The notes: generated by a model from the sequence alone, not told the origin. DNA of 64,000 nucleotides from Thermopolyspora sp040678635 (GCF_040678635.1 NZ_JBFATZ010000003.1:62001-126000), one strand, 5' to 3'. Shown: positions 35,472 to 44,394, counted from the stretch's first letter. Program-made: numbers and translations.

Positions 35472-37075
35472 ACGGACTGACCGGAACCCTCGGGCTGGCC
35501 CGGCTGATCCTGCGCCGGGACCGGTTCCTGCTGCCGCTGTGGATCCTCCTCGTCCCACTGGTGGTGATGGCCTCCATCGGCGGCTTCCAGGAGCTGCTGC
35601 CGACCGAGGCGGCCAGGCTGACGTACTACGAGGGCACCGCCAAGAGCCCGGCGATCATCGGCATGCTCGGGCCGGTGTACGGGGCGGACCTCGGGGCGCT
35701 GGTCGCGCAGCGGTCCGGCTTCATGTTCATCGTCGTGTCGTTGATCAGCCTGCTCACCGTGATCCGGCACACCCGGACCGAGGAGGAGGCCGGGCGTCGC
35801 GAGCTGCTCGGGGCGACCGTCGTCGGCAGGAACGCACCGCTGTTCGCGGCGCTGCTCGTCACCTTCGCCGCCAATGTGGTGCTGGGGCTGCTGACCGGGC
35901 TCGGGCTGCAGGGCGGCGGCGGGCTGGCCGCGGGCGGGTCGTTCGCGTTCGGTCTGGCGCTGGCCGCGTGCGGCTGGGTGTTCGCGGCCGTCGGCGCGGT
36001 CGCGGCCCAGCTCGCCCAGAGCGCCGGAGCCGCCCGGGGGATCGGGCTCGCCGTGCTCGGGCTCGCGTTCGCGCTGCGGCTGGCCGGGGACACGGCGGGC
36101 GAGGACGGCGCGACCGGATGGCTGTCGTGGCTGTCGCCGATCGGGTGGGGGCAGCACATCCGGGCGTTCGCCGACGAGCGCTGGTGGCTGCTCGCGCCGT
36201 CCCTGGCGGCGGTCGTCCTGCTCGTCGCGGCGGCGGTTCCGCTGACGGCGCGGCGGGACCTCGGGGCGGGCATCCTGCCGCCGCGGCCGGGTCCGGCGGA
36301 CGCCGCGCCGTACCTGCGCGGGCCGCTCGGGCTGGCCTGGCGGCTGCACCGGGCGCTGGTGATCGGCTGGGGGGCCGGGTTCGTGGTGCTCGGGCTCATG
36401 TACGGCTCCGCCGCCGACGCGGTCGAGCAGGCGCTGAAGGGCAATGCCGAGCTGCAGGAGATGCTCGCGCGGCTCGGCGGCTCGGACCGGTTCTCCGACG
36501 CCTTCATCGCGGCGATCGTGAGCGTGATGGCGCTGGCCGCGTCCGGCTACGCCATTCAGGCGGCGCTGCGCATGCGCGCCGAGGAGGCGGCGCTGCGCAG
36601 CGAGCCGGTGCTCGCCGGGTCGGTGTCGCGGGTCGGGTGGGCGGCCGGGCACCTGGTGTTCGCCGTGGCCGGGCCGGCCTTCGCGCTCGCGCTGGGCGGG
36701 CTGACGGCCGGGGTGGTGTACGGCGCGGCCTCCGGCGACGTGGGGGGCGCCGTGCCGCGGGTGCTGGGGGCCGCCCTCGTGCAACTGCCCGCGGTCGCGG
36801 TGCTCGGCGCGCTGGCGACGCTGCTGTTCGGGCTGGTTCCGCGGTTCGCGGCGGCGGCGTGGGCGGTGTTCGGGGCGTGCGTGCTCCTCGGGCAGGTGGG
36901 GGCGCTGCTTCGGCTCGACGAGCGGATCCTCGATCTGTCGCCGTTCACCCATGTGCCGCAGGTTCCGGCGGAGGAGGTGACGCTCGCGCCGCTGGCGTGG
37001 CTGACGGGGATCGCGGCGGCGTTCATTCTGGGCGGGCTCGCCGGGCTGCGCCGCCGCGACATACCGGTCACCTAA
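35468..37075 (+). CDS. Double-length ABC-2 exporter permease (tetronasin-resistance type)
   Basis: The 535-residue protein has about twelve hydrophobic segments in two repeats, each opening with a cytoplasmic RTEEEAGRRELLG- or RAEEAALRSEPVL-like loop. This two-fold layout is typical of actinobacterial polyketide/antibiotic exporters of the TnrB type, where one chain forms the whole pore. ATG 35468 lies in an ATGA overlap with its ATPase. Probably exports a hydrophobic antibiotic-like compound. Confidence 0.88.
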   Translation: MNGLTGTLGLARLILRRDRFLLPLWILLVPLVVMASIGGFQELLPTEAARLTYYEGTAKSPAIIGMLGPVYGADLGALVAQRSGFMFIVVSLISLLTVIRHTRTEEEAGRRELLGATVVGRNAPLFAALLVTFAANVVLGLLTGLGLQGGGGLAAGGSFAFGLALAACGWVFAAVGAVAAQLAQSAGAARGIGLAVLGLAFALRLAGDTAGEDGATGWLSWLSPIGWGQHIRAFADERWWLLAPSLAAVVLLVAAAVPLTARRDLGAGILPPRPGPADAAPYLRGPLGLAWRLHRALVIGWGAGFVVLGLMYGSAADAVEQALKGNAELQEMLARLGGSDRFSDAFIAAIVSVMALAASGYAIQAALRMRAEEAALRSEPVLAGSVSRVGWAAGHLVFAVAGPAFALALGGLTAGVVYGAASGDVGGAVPRVLGAALVQLPAVAVLGALATLLFGLVPRFAAAAWAVFGACVLLGQVGALLRLDERILDLSPFTHVPQVPAEEVTLAPLAWLTGIAAAFILGGLAGLRRRDIPVT

Positions 37076-37113
37076 TACTCACCGCCTGTGCCGTGTTTTA
37101 TCAGCATTTCAGT

Positions 37114-37134
37114 AGTTAACGGTGCAGGTTAACT
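37114..37134. promoter_or_regulatory. Palindromic operator-like site
   Basis: AGTTAAC (37114-37120), a 7-base spacer, then GTTAACT (37128-37134). It lies in an AT-richer stretch just upstream of the predicted -35 position of the SHOCT protein gene. The cognate regulator is not known. Confidence 0.5.
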
Positions 37135-37160
37135 GCTATGGCGGACTTACTGCAGTGCCC

Positions 37161-37173
37161 TACTATTCCAGGG
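37161..37173 (+). promoter_or_regulatory. Probable -10 element of a leaderless transcript
   Basis: TACTAT at 37161-37166 ends six bases before the GTG start at 37173. Transcription would therefore begin at or next to the start codon; no ribosome site exists there, which fits leaderless translation. Confidence 0.4.
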
Positions 37174-37841
37174 TGATTGCCCCCAGTGTTGAGATCTCCC
37201 CGGTCCGGCTCGCCGGGCGCTTCGCCGGAGTCTTCATCGGCCTGGCCGTCCTCACCTGTGGAATCATCCTGTTGTTCGCCGCGCTCGAGGCCGCGCTGAC
37301 CGGCACCCACGGCTGCACCACCGCCAGACGCGATACGTGTGACGTCGCCTTGTTCGTCCCGATCAGTATTTTCATGGTGCTGGGCGGCCTCGGCGCCTAC
37401 CTCGCCGGCAACCGGCTGCCCGCCGGCCCCCGGGTGACCGGGCTCGTCTGGCCGGCCCTGTTCCTCGCCGTCGGCGGGCCCTTCATCGAGTCCGCCGTGG
37501 CGGGGCAGGGCTGGGGCTGGGCCGTCCTCGGGGCGTTCTTCGTCCTGCTGGGGCTGGCGCCGATGGCCTTCTGGACCAAGGAGACCTGGAAGCGCATCGT
37601 GTACGGCCCGGCCGTACCGGCGGCGTCATCGAGGCCGGGCGACCGGCGGCGCGTACATGAGGAGCAGCGGTGGATCAGCCCGGTCCGGCTGCCGGGTCTG
37701 CGCCGCGGCCCGGAGGCGGTGCCCTTGGCGCACCCCCTGGTCGGCGAATTGGAGCGGCTGTCCGCGTTGCACCGCGCGGGACACCTGGACGACGAGGAGT
37801 TCGCGGCGGCCAAGGCCCGGTTGCTGAACGGAGCGCATTGA
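37173..37841 (+). CDS. Membrane protein with C-terminal SHOCT domain
   Basis: The 222-residue protein has four hydrophobic segments (about 15-38, 58-75, 89-105 and 112-130), then a hydrophilic region. It ends with a SHOCT domain (about 190-220: PLVGELERLSALHRAGHLDDEEFAAAKARLL), an oligomerisation module frequent at C-termini of actinobacterial membrane proteins. GTG 37173 lacks a ribosome site but lies just after a TACTAT box. Its stop overlaps the next small gene (TGATG). Confidence 0.7.
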   Translation: MIAPSVEISPVRLAGRFAGVFIGLAVLTCGIILLFAALEAALTGTHGCTTARRDTCDVALFVPISIFMVLGGLGAYLAGNRLPAGPRVTGLVWPALFLAVGGPFIESAVAGQGWGWAVLGAFFVLLGLAPMAFWTKETWKRIVYGPAVPAASSRPGDRRRVHEEQRWISPVRLPGLRRGPEAVPLAHPLVGELERLSALHRAGHLDDEEFAAAKARLLNGAH

Positions 37842-37942
37842 TGAACCCCGCCAAGCTGCGCGTCTGGTCGATCCTCGTGCACGTGGCCGCCGTGGCCGCC
37901 GGGGTCGGACTCGCCCTGTTCCTGTTCGACAGGTTCGCCTAG
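37841..37942 (+). CDS. 33-residue single-span membrane microprotein
   Basis: ATG 37841 shares a base with the stop of the SHOCT protein gene (TGATG). The peptide is a basic N-terminus (MNPAKLRVW), one hydrophobic helix (about residues 9-30) and DRFA. Composition and coupling favour a real small membrane partner of the SHOCT protein. Function unknown. Confidence 0.55.
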   Translation: MNPAKLRVWSILVHVAAVAAGVGLALFLFDRFA

Positions 37943-38097
37943 GTCTCCCGGTCCGCCGGACTTTCGGGCGCACCTTACCCCTTTTTGGACCGCCTATGGT
38001 CTGATTTCGGACAACACGGTACTCTCGAACTTCCCGTTTAGCCCGCACGTAGCCGTGAGTGGGACACACCTCCTCTGGGAATCGAGGCGCCCGTGCC

Positions 38098-38556
38098 ATG
38101 TCCTGCCACGTACCCGCCCGCCACGCCGGCACCGATGCTCCGGCCCGACACCAGGCGCGGCGGCCGATGACCGAAGGCGGCCTGCTCGGAACGCTCGACC
38201 TGCCCGGCGCGGAGGAGTCGGTAGCACGCGGCCGGGCCTGGCTGCGCGGCCGCCTCGGAAACGACCACCCGGCCCTGGACGACGTGCTGCTGCTCGCCTC
38301 CGAACTGCTGACGAACGCGGTGCGGCACTCCGACTCGCGGCACGGCGGGACGGTGACGCTCGTGGCCGCGGCGATGCCCGGCGTGATCCACATCGTGGTC
38401 ATCGACGACGGGGCGGCGAACGTGCCGCACATCGGCGGCGAGGAGGAGGACGGCGAGGGCGGGCGCGGCCTGTTTCTCGTGGATCTGCTCGCGCGGAGCT
38501 GGGGGATCTACGACGACAGCGCGGGGCGGGCCGTCTGGTTCGAGGTCAAGTACTAG
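38098..38556 (+). CDS. RsbW-like ATP-binding protein (HATPase_c, anti-sigma type)
   Basis: The 152-residue protein has the GHKL/HATPase motifs: N box LLLASELLTNAVRHS (about 60-75), G1 box VIDDGAA and G2 box GEGGRGLFLVDLLARSWG. This is the short SpoIIAB/RsbW-type kinase common in actinomycetes, which phosphorylates an anti-sigma antagonist or binds a sigma factor. The start is uncertain: ATG 38098 has a weak GAGG; GTG 38059 and ATG 38167 are alternatives. No antagonist gene is adjacent. Confidence 0.8.
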   Translation: MSCHVPARHAGTDAPARHQARRPMTEGGLLGTLDLPGAEESVARGRAWLRGRLGNDHPALDDVLLLASELLTNAVRHSDSRHGGTVTLVAAAMPGVIHIVVIDDGAANVPHIGGEEEDGEGGRGLFLVDLLARSWGIYDDSAGRAVWFEVKY

Positions 38557-38610
38557 AGGTCGAGCACTGGTCGTGACGACACGAGTGTTCAGGCGGGATG
38601 TGAGCATGGA

Positions 38611-38641
38611 ACCGGCGGCTCGGAAGATCCGAGCCGCCGGT
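38611..38641. terminator. Strong bidirectional terminator hairpin
   Basis: ACCGGCGGCTCGGA and TCCGAGCCGCCGGT form a perfect 14-bp stem with a three-base loop. It sits between convergent genes, the RsbW-like gene and the subtilase. Confidence 0.85.
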
Positions 38642-38680
38642 CGCGTTGAGGACGTCACCCTTCGCGGGACGGCCGGAAGG

Positions 38681-39886
38681 TCATGGCCCGGTATACAGCA
38701 GCACGTTCGGGGCGCCGGCGGCGTCGGTGACCACGTCCTTGGTGCCGGCCGCGACGATGGCGTCCTGAACCTGGGCGGGGGTGGCGGTCGGGTGATCGGC
38801 AAGGTAGAGCGCCGCCGCGCCCGCGACGTGCGGGGCGGCCATCGACGTGCCGGTCTTGGCGTCGATGGCGGTCGGGCCGGTGTGCCAGGCGGAGATGATG
38901 CCCTCGCCGGGCGCGAAGATGTCCACGCACGATCCGAAGTCGGAGTTGCTCCACCGCCTGTCGTCGTGCGTCGTCGCGCCCACGGTGATCACCTGGGGGA
39001 GTCGTGCCGGGGAGATTTGGCAGGCGTCGATGCCGTAGTTGCCGGCCGCGGCCACGACGGTGATGCCGGAGGCGATGGCGTTGCTCACGGCGAGGTCGAA
39101 GGCCGCGTTGCCACCCCTGATGCCGCCGCTCAGGTTCGCCACGGCGGGTTTGATCGCGTTGGCGGTGACCCAGTCGACGGCGGCGATGGCCCTGGTGAGG
39201 TTGACCAGGTTCGAGCAGTCGCCCACCCGAAGGCCCACCAGCCGCACGCCCTTGGCGACGCCATAGGTGGAGCCGCCGATGATGCCGGCCACGTGGGTGC
39301 CGTGACCGTAGCAGTCGGAGGTGTCGGTGTTGCCCTCGACGAAGTTGTACCCGCCGGTCACCCGGCCGCCGAACTCGTTGTGGGCGGAGTGGATGCCGCT
39401 GTCGATGACGTACACGTGCACGTTCTCGGCGGTCGTGGAGTAGTTGTAGGTGGAGTCCAGCGGCAGGTGGCGCTGGTCGATGCGGTCCAGGCCCCAGCGC
39501 GGCTTGGATTGTTGATCGGAGGCGAGTGTGATCGGGCGGTCCTTCTCCACGAAGGCCACGGCGGGGTCGGCGGCTATCTTCTTGGCCTCGTCGGGGGTCG
39601 CCCGGATGCTGAAGCCCTGCAGGGCGTGCTGGTAGACGAACCCGAGGCGCGCGTCCGTCTGCTCCGTCACCTGGCGGGCGCGGAGACGAACGTCCGTCCT
39701 GCGCGTGCCGGCGTCCTTCTTGAGGACGACGATGTAGTCGCCGGTGGTCGCTGTGGCGGTTCCGGAGGAAGCGGCCGGGTCGCCGGCCGAGGCGGGGGAG
39801 GCCATGATCAGCCCGGCGGCAACCGGTGTGATCATCACCAGCGCCGCCGTCAGTCGTCGTGCGGCGCGCAGGAGATATTGCTGCAT
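38681..39886 (-). CDS. Secreted subtilisin-family serine protease (S8, proteinase K-like)
   Basis: The 401-residue preproenzyme has a signal peptide (1-35, RRLTAALVMITPVAAGLIMASPASA), an inhibitor I9 propeptide (about 48-118, YIVVLKKDAG to FVEKDRPI) and a catalytic domain with Asp (YVIDSGIH), His (CYGHGTHVAG) and Ser (TGTSMAAPHVAG). AxN oxyanion site: AAAGN. It is exported and degrades extracellular protein. ATG 39886 is preferred to the TTG one codon earlier; AGGTTTTG upstream is a weak site. No C-terminal extra domain. Confidence 0.92.
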   Translation of the reverse strand: MQQYLLRAARRLTAALVMITPVAAGLIMASPASAGDPAASSGTATATTGDYIVVLKKDAGTRRTDVRLRARQVTEQTDARLGFVYQHALQGFSIRATPDEAKKIAADPAVAFVEKDRPITLASDQQSKPRWGLDRIDQRHLPLDSTYNYSTTAENVHVYVIDSGIHSAHNEFGGRVTGGYNFVEGNTDTSDCYGHGTHVAGIIGGSTYGVAKGVRLVGLRVGDCSNLVNLTRAIAAVDWVTANAIKPAVANLSGGIRGGNAAFDLAVSNAIASGITVVAAAGNYGIDACQISPARLPQVITVGATTHDDRRWSNSDFGSCVDIFAPGEGIISAWHTGPTAIDAKTGTSMAAPHVAGAAALYLADHPTATPAQVQDAIVAAGTKDVVTDAAGAPNVLLYTGP

Positions 39887-40206
39887 CAAAACCTTTTTCG
39901 CGCGGAATCAACCATGAGACCGTCTTCGCCCGGATCTGACGATCTGCTCTGACAGTCGTCGGACGCTAAAGTTTTGGCATATTCCGTGTCAACCATCGAT
40001 GTGGGGAGTAACGCGCGCGTGGACTGTGGACGCGCGGATCATCTCCGTGAAGCCACTGGTCGACGGGGACGATACGGGTGACTTGGAGCTATACGGCCGA
40101 CCGTGTGCCTCTGCGACCGGAATGATTACTTTCATTCGCGGGACCGCGATAGCGCGGTGGGAGGCGTCTCGTACTCAACCGGCGGGTCTCCGGCGCGGGA
40201 CATTAG

Positions 40207-40359
40207 TGAACCCTTTTCAACCTCATGCTTGCCGGTCAGGACAGGTACGCGCGGCCTCGGCCATCGCGCCCCAGGCGGCCCGTGGTGCAGGGCGGCCATA
40301 TTCCGACCAACGTCGCGTGGGCCCAGCCCCGGCCTTCTGGCCAGGTTGCAAAGGGTTCA
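40207..40359. repeat. Palindrome-bounded repeat, unit 1
   Basis: Left arm TGAACCCTTTTCAACCT (40207-40223) is complementary to right arm AGGTTGCAAAGGGTTCA (40343-40359) at 16 of 17 positions. The unit is 153 bases and GC-rich inside. It resembles a non-autonomous, hairpin-ended element or a structured RNA. Confidence 0.7.
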
Positions 40360-40360
40360 G

Positions 40361-40510
40361 TGACCTTTTTCAACATCGAGTTGGCCGGGCAACAGGGCCA
40401 CACGAGGACTCCGCCACAGCGGGTCGGGTCGGCGAAGAGGCTGAGTGGCCATCGTCCCGGCAGACCGCCACATGGCCTACCCGACCCTCTGGCCAGGTTG
40501 AGAAGGTTCA
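40361..40510. repeat. Palindrome-bounded repeat, unit 2
   Basis: Left arm TGACCTTTTTCAACAT (40361-40376) pairs imperfectly with right arm AGGTTGAGAAGGTTCA (40495-40510). The CTGGCCAGGTTG before the right arm is shared with unit 1, and length (150 bases) is nearly equal. It follows unit 1 after one base. Confidence 0.65.
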
Positions 40511-40638
40511 GTGCTGTGGCCGGTTGTTCCGCCGGGCCCCTCCCCCTTGATCGTGAGTGCCTCTCGTGGCGAGGGGGCGAGTCGGGTTTCCGGCGAGGCG
40601 AGGGCACGGCCGTTGTCCGGCCGACGCTTCGGCGGGGG

Positions 40639-40845
40639 TCACCAGTCCTGTGACAGGCCGGACATCCGGCGCAGGTACTCGTCCTCGTCGATCTCGCCCG
40701 CGGCGTACCGGCGCTTGAGGATCTCGCGCGGATCCTCGGCCGCCGGGCGGCGCGCCTCCGCGGTCTTTCTGGACAGCCAGGCCATGCCGAAACTGATCGC
40801 GGCCAGCAGTGCGATCACGAGGGCGGCAATCAGCAGCAGGCGCAT
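40639..40845 (-). CDS. Small membrane protein with SHOCT domain
   Basis: The 68-residue protein has an N-terminal membrane helix (2-25, RLLLIAALVIALLAAISFGMAW) and a SHOCT motif (PREILKRRYAAGEIDEDEYLRRM). It is just downstream of cobQ. ATG 40845 has GGAGGAG ten bases upstream; GTG 40854, overlapping the cobQ stop, is the alternative. Function unknown. Confidence 0.75.
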   Translation of the reverse strand: MRLLLIAALVIALLAAISFGMAWLSRKTAEARRPAAEDPREILKRRYAAGEIDEDEYLRRMSGLSQDW

Positions 40846-40850
40846 CTCCG

Positions 40851-42341
40851 TCACGCTCCTCCGGGCGGCAGGACCGGCAGATCCCTTTCCACCCCATTGT
40901 CCAGCAGGCGCAGCAGCGCCGCGGTGTCCATGTGGCGTTCGATCAGGTCGCCGAGCGCGTCCAGGCGGCGCTCGCGCAGCTCGGCGAACGACGTGTCCGC
41001 AGCGGGCGTGAAGTTCCGCCCGGCCACGGCGGCGACCTCGGCGAGGAACGCGCGCCGGAAGCCGTCGTTCTCCATCGCGCCGTGCCAGGTGGTGCCCCAC
41101 ACCGCGCCCAGTCGGCAGCCGTCGAGAAAGGGCTCGCCGCCGGTCGCGGTCACCACGCCGTGGTGGATCTCGTACGCGGCGACGGGCCGGCCGTAGGCCT
41201 CCCCCACCGGGCGGCCGAGCGTCTTGGCCGCGCCGAACTCGACGGTGGCGGGCAGCAGACCGAGCCCTTCGACCAGACCCGCGCCCGACTCCACCTCGTC
41301 GCGGATGTCGCGGGCCAGCATCTGGTAGCCGCCGCAGATGCCGAGCACCGGGCGCCCCCGCCGGGCGCGGTCCGCGACCGCGTCGGCCAGGCCGGTACGG
41401 CGCAGCCACTCCAGGTCGGCCACCGTCGCCCGCGAGCCCGGCAAAACGAGCAGGTCGGCGTCCTCGGCCTCGCCGGGGGTGGTGACGAACCTGACGATCA
41501 CTCCGGGCTCGGCGGCGAGCGCGTCGACGTCGGTGAAGTTGGAGACGCGCGGCAGCCGTACGACGGCCACGCGCAGGCTCTCCCCGGTCGCGGCCTCCCG
41601 GGCGGGCGGGGCCGTGGCGAGGGCGAGGGAGTCCTCGGCGTCCATCCACAGGCCCTCGCGCCAGGGCAGCACGCCGTACACGGGTCTGCCGGTCAGCTCG
41701 CGCAGCATGTCGAGCCCGGGGGCGAGCAACTCGTCCGCGCCCCGGAACTTGTTGATCACGAATCCGGCGATGAGCGCCTGGTCGGCGGCGTCGAGCAGGG
41801 CGAGCGTGCCGTACAGGGAGGCGAAGACGCCGCCCCGGTCGATGTCCCCGACGACGATCACCGGCAGCCCGGCGGCCTGGGCGAGCCCCATGTTCGCGAT
41901 GTCCCCCGCCCGCAGGTTGATCTCGGCCGGGCTGCCCGCACCCTCGCAGATCACCACGTCGTACTCGGCCCGCAGCCGCTCCAGCGACGCCACCGCGATC
42001 TCCCGCAGCCGATCCCGGTACGCGCCGTACTCCATCGCGTCCACGTCGGCGATCGCCTTGCCCAGCACGACGACCTGGCTGCGCCGATCGCTGCCCGGCT
42101 TGAGGAGGATCGGGTTCATGTCGGCCCTCGGCTCCAGCCCGCACGCCGCCGCCTGCATCGCCTGCGCCCGCCCGATCTCGGCGCCGTCGAGCGTCACGAA
42201 CGAGTTCAGCGACATGTTCTGCGCCTTGTACGGCGCGACCTTCACCCCTTGCCGCGCCAGCCACCGGCAGATCCCCGCCGTGACCACGCTTTTCCCCGCG
42301 TCGGACGCCGTCCCCGCGACCAGCAGTGCCCCTCGCGCCAT
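40851..42341 (-). CDS. cobQ: Cobyric acid synthase CobQ
   Basis: The 496-residue enzyme amidates adenosylcobyrinic a,c-diamide at four side chains using glutamine and ATP. N-terminal dethiobiotin-synthetase-like domain: GTASDAGKSVVTAGICRWLA (10-29), KVAPYKAQNMSLNS, ICEGAGSPAEINL. C-terminal class I glutaminase-like domain with ADLLVLPGS, the nucleophile in LGICGGYQML and EIHHGVV. Length fits the family. It follows cobD after a 119-base gap. No cobalamin riboswitch pattern was recognised upstream. Confidence 0.95.
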   Translation of the reverse strand: MARGALLVAGTASDAGKSVVTAGICRWLARQGVKVAPYKAQNMSLNSFVTLDGAEIGRAQAMQAAACGLEPRADMNPILLKPGSDRRSQVVVLGKAIADVDAMEYGAYRDRLREIAVASLERLRAEYDVVICEGAGSPAEINLRAGDIANMGLAQAAGLPVIVVGDIDRGGVFASLYGTLALLDAADQALIAGFVINKFRGADELLAPGLDMLRELTGRPVYGVLPWREGLWMDAEDSLALATAPPAREAATGESLRVAVVRLPRVSNFTDVDALAAEPGVIVRFVTTPGEAEDADLLVLPGSRATVADLEWLRRTGLADAVADRARRGRPVLGICGGYQMLARDIRDEVESGAGLVEGLGLLPATVEFGAAKTLGRPVGEAYGRPVAAYEIHHGVVTATGGEPFLDGCRLGAVWGTTWHGAMENDGFRRAFLAEVAAVAGRNFTPAADTSFAELRERRLDALGDLIERHMDTAALLRLLDNGVERDLPVLPPGGA

Positions 42342-42460
42342 GGGACAAAGATGTCACATTCCCCCAAACCGCGACGAGAAGACAGAGCCGCAATCCCCCT
42401 GGGCCACGGCGACGAGCCAACCGGCCACCAAGATCGGCGATCGCCGCAGTCGGCGTCGGC

Positions 42461-43594
42461 TCAGCGACGCACGTGCCCGCGCCTGGAGCCGAACATCGCG
42501 GCCAGGCCGGTGGCGGACAGGCCGAAAGCACGAGCCGACCGTACCGAACGAGGCCCCGTGCCGGCCCAGCGACGCGCTCGGCCGCCTCTGGAGCCGAGCA
42601 TCGCCGCCGCGATCGCGGCCAGGCCGGTGGCGGACAGGCCGACGGCACGCGCAAGCCGTACCGATCGGGAAATATCGGGTACGCGAGGACCGTCGCCGTC
42701 GCCAAGGTGAGGGCGATGCTCGATCCGGCCCCCATAGTCGTTGGCCCCGCCCAGGCGAACCCCCAGCGCACCGGCGAAGGCGGCCTCGCACCGCCCGGCG
42801 TTCGGGCTGGGATGGCGATGACCGTCCCTCCGCAGTACGGCGAGCGCCCGCCGAGCCGAACCCCCGACCCGGGACGCGTTGACGACGGTGAGCAGGGCGG
42901 TCGCCCGGGCCGGAAGCAGATTGGCCACGTCGTCCAGCCGTGCGGAGGCCCAGCCGAAACGCTCGTAGCGCGGCGAGCGATGCCCGACCATGGCGTCCAG
43001 CGTGTTGATCGCCCGATACCCGAGCAGACCGGGCACGCCACCGATCGCCCCCCAGACCAGCGGGCCGACCACGGCGTCGGAGGTGTTCTCGGCGATCGAC
43101 TCGACGGTCGCGCGGGCCAGCTCATCCTCGCCCAGCCCCGACGGATCGCGCCCGCACAGATGCGGCAGCCGCGCCCGAGCCGCCGCGACGTCCCCACGTT
43201 CCAGGGCCGCGCCCATATACGCCCCCTCACGCCCCAGCGTGGTGCCGCCGAGCACGGCCCACGTGGCGGCGGCGGTCACGGCGGCCCGCGCCACCGGACG
43301 ACGCCGGGTGAGCAGATGCGCCGCCACCCCGATCAGGGTCGCCCCACCCGCGCACACCGCCGTGTACGCCGCTCCCCTGACACGCGAGTCGGCGTACAGA
43401 CGCCTTTCGATCGCGGACGCCGCCCGCCCGAACAGCGCCACCGGATGGCCTCGCCGCGGGTCGGCGAACACCGCGTCCGCGGCCGCGCCCACAAGCAGGC
43501 CAACGGCCGCGGCCGCGCCCATCCGAACGCAGTCGCGACCCGACCGACAGACGGTTCCCACTCGGCGCGGCCCCCGAAGCACGACGCTTCTCAT
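42461..43594 (-). CDS. cobD: Adenosylcobinamide-phosphate synthase CobD/CbiB
   Basis: The 377-residue membrane enzyme attaches aminopropanol (or its phosphate) to adenosylcobyric acid. Family motifs: AAADAVFADPRRGHPVALFGRAAS, GREGAYMGAALERGD, LARATVESIAENTSDAVVGPLVWGAIGG and NTLDAMVGHRSPRYERFGWASARLDDVANLLPAR. ATG 43594 lies in a TGATG overlap with the preceding kinase gene; ATG 43522 is nearer the usual family start. The last 70 residues contain a tandem duplication (RLARAVGLSATGLAA and RSARAFGLSATGLAA), not usual for CbiB. Confidence 0.92.
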   Translation of the reverse strand: MRSVVLRGPRRVGTVCRSGRDCVRMGAAAAVGLLVGAAADAVFADPRRGHPVALFGRAASAIERRLYADSRVRGAAYTAVCAGGATLIGVAAHLLTRRRPVARAAVTAAATWAVLGGTTLGREGAYMGAALERGDVAAARARLPHLCGRDPSGLGEDELARATVESIAENTSDAVVGPLVWGAIGGVPGLLGYRAINTLDAMVGHRSPRYERFGWASARLDDVANLLPARATALLTVVNASRVGGSARRALAVLRRDGHRHPSPNAGRCEAAFAGALGVRLGGANDYGGRIEHRPHLGDGDGPRVPDISRSVRLARAVGLSATGLAAIAAAMLGSRGGRARRWAGTGPRSVRSARAFGLSATGLAAMFGSRRGHVRR

Positions 43595-44394
43595 CAAAAA
43601 AGATGTCTTTCAAGTTCTTCCTGATGCGCGTCAAGCCACGCGGCGGCCCTGCGGATGCGGTCCCCCGCGCCGGAGGCCCACATTCGCGCCCATCCCCCGC
43701 CCTCGCGGCTCGCACGGGCCCGCATCGCCGCGTAAGAACGGCCGAACCGCAACCTGGCCACCTCGACGACGCGGCGGCGATCGCGAGGCGCCAGCCCGTA
43801 CGCGTCACAGAACAACCGAAGCCGGGCCCCGACGTCGAGCCCCCGCTGCAGCGGATCGGCGTCGACGGGATCGGCGATGGGCCCCCAGTGCCGCAACGTG
43901 GTGACGACGTCGAAGAGGCGGGTCGTAGGCCGCGCCAGATCAAAATCGATCAGAGCCACCGGTACGCCACGCTGAAAGATGACGTTCTCGAGAGTCACAT
44001 CGCAGTGCCCGACGATCTCAGGCTCCCCGTCGTCACCGGACCCGTCCTCCCAGACCAGCCCAGGCGGCGGGACGAACCCCTCCACGGCATCATGAAAACG
44101 GCGCAGCAGCCGCCCAAGCGCAACCAGGGTCGCATCACTGACCGCAAAAGGCGGAAGCGGCCGCGATACCGACTCGCCCGGCATGAAGGACAGAACCTGC
44201 CTGCCCCGCTCGTCCACCCCGAGCGCACGCGGCGCACCGTCGAACCCCACGGCCTCCAGATGCGTGAGCAGGGCATGGACGGCGGGCGTCGACACCCGCA
44301 CCGGCCGCCGCACAGTGTCGCCGACGCGCACGACTCCCTCGGTGACCTCTCCCCCACCCAGGAAAACCTCGGGCAGGGCCATGCTCAGAGACAT
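43594..44394 (-). CDS. APH-fold phosphotransferase
   Basis: The 266-residue protein has the aminoglycoside phosphotransferase/choline kinase signature: the catalytic loop HCDVTLENVIF (HxDxxxxN), metal-binding IDFDLA and the preceding RLLRRFHDAVEGF. The substrate is unknown, possibly a small alcohol or amine; linkage to cobD by a TGATG overlap might suggest the aminopropanol branch of cobalamin synthesis, an inference only. The N-lobe is short. ATG 44394 lacks a clear ribosome site; ATG 44382 is an alternative. Confidence 0.8.
   Translation of the reverse strand: MSLSMALPEVFLGGGEVTEGVVRVGDTVRRPVRVSTPAVHALLTHLEAVGFDGAPRALGVDERGRQVLSFMPGESVSRPLPPFAVSDATLVALGRLLRRFHDAVEGFVPPPGLVWEDGSGDDGEPEIVGHCDVTLENVIFQRGVPVALIDFDLARPTTRLFDVVTTLRHWGPIADPVDADPLQRGLDVGARLRLFCDAYGLAPRDRRRVVEVARLRFGRSYAAMRARASREGGGWARMWASGAGDRIRRAAAWLDAHQEELERHLF

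Larger units (their letters stand above)
39887..40638. other. Gene-free stretch carrying two palindrome-bounded repeats
   Basis: In these 752 bases no frame has a ribosome site and coding character together. The first part (to 39960) is AT-richer and holds the subtilase promoter. 39961-40206 shows nothing recognisable. 40207-40510 consists of two ~150-base repeats. The last 128 bases precede the end of the small SHOCT gene. Confidence 0.6.

Noticed and set aside
39999..40653. Several overlapping frames in the 750-base spacer
   Set aside because: They run across the palindrome-bounded repeats with no consistent coding bias or start signal.
43594..44394. Aminoglycoside resistance gene
   Set aside because: Only the APH fold is visible; linkage to cobD and lack of specific signature do not support a resistance call.
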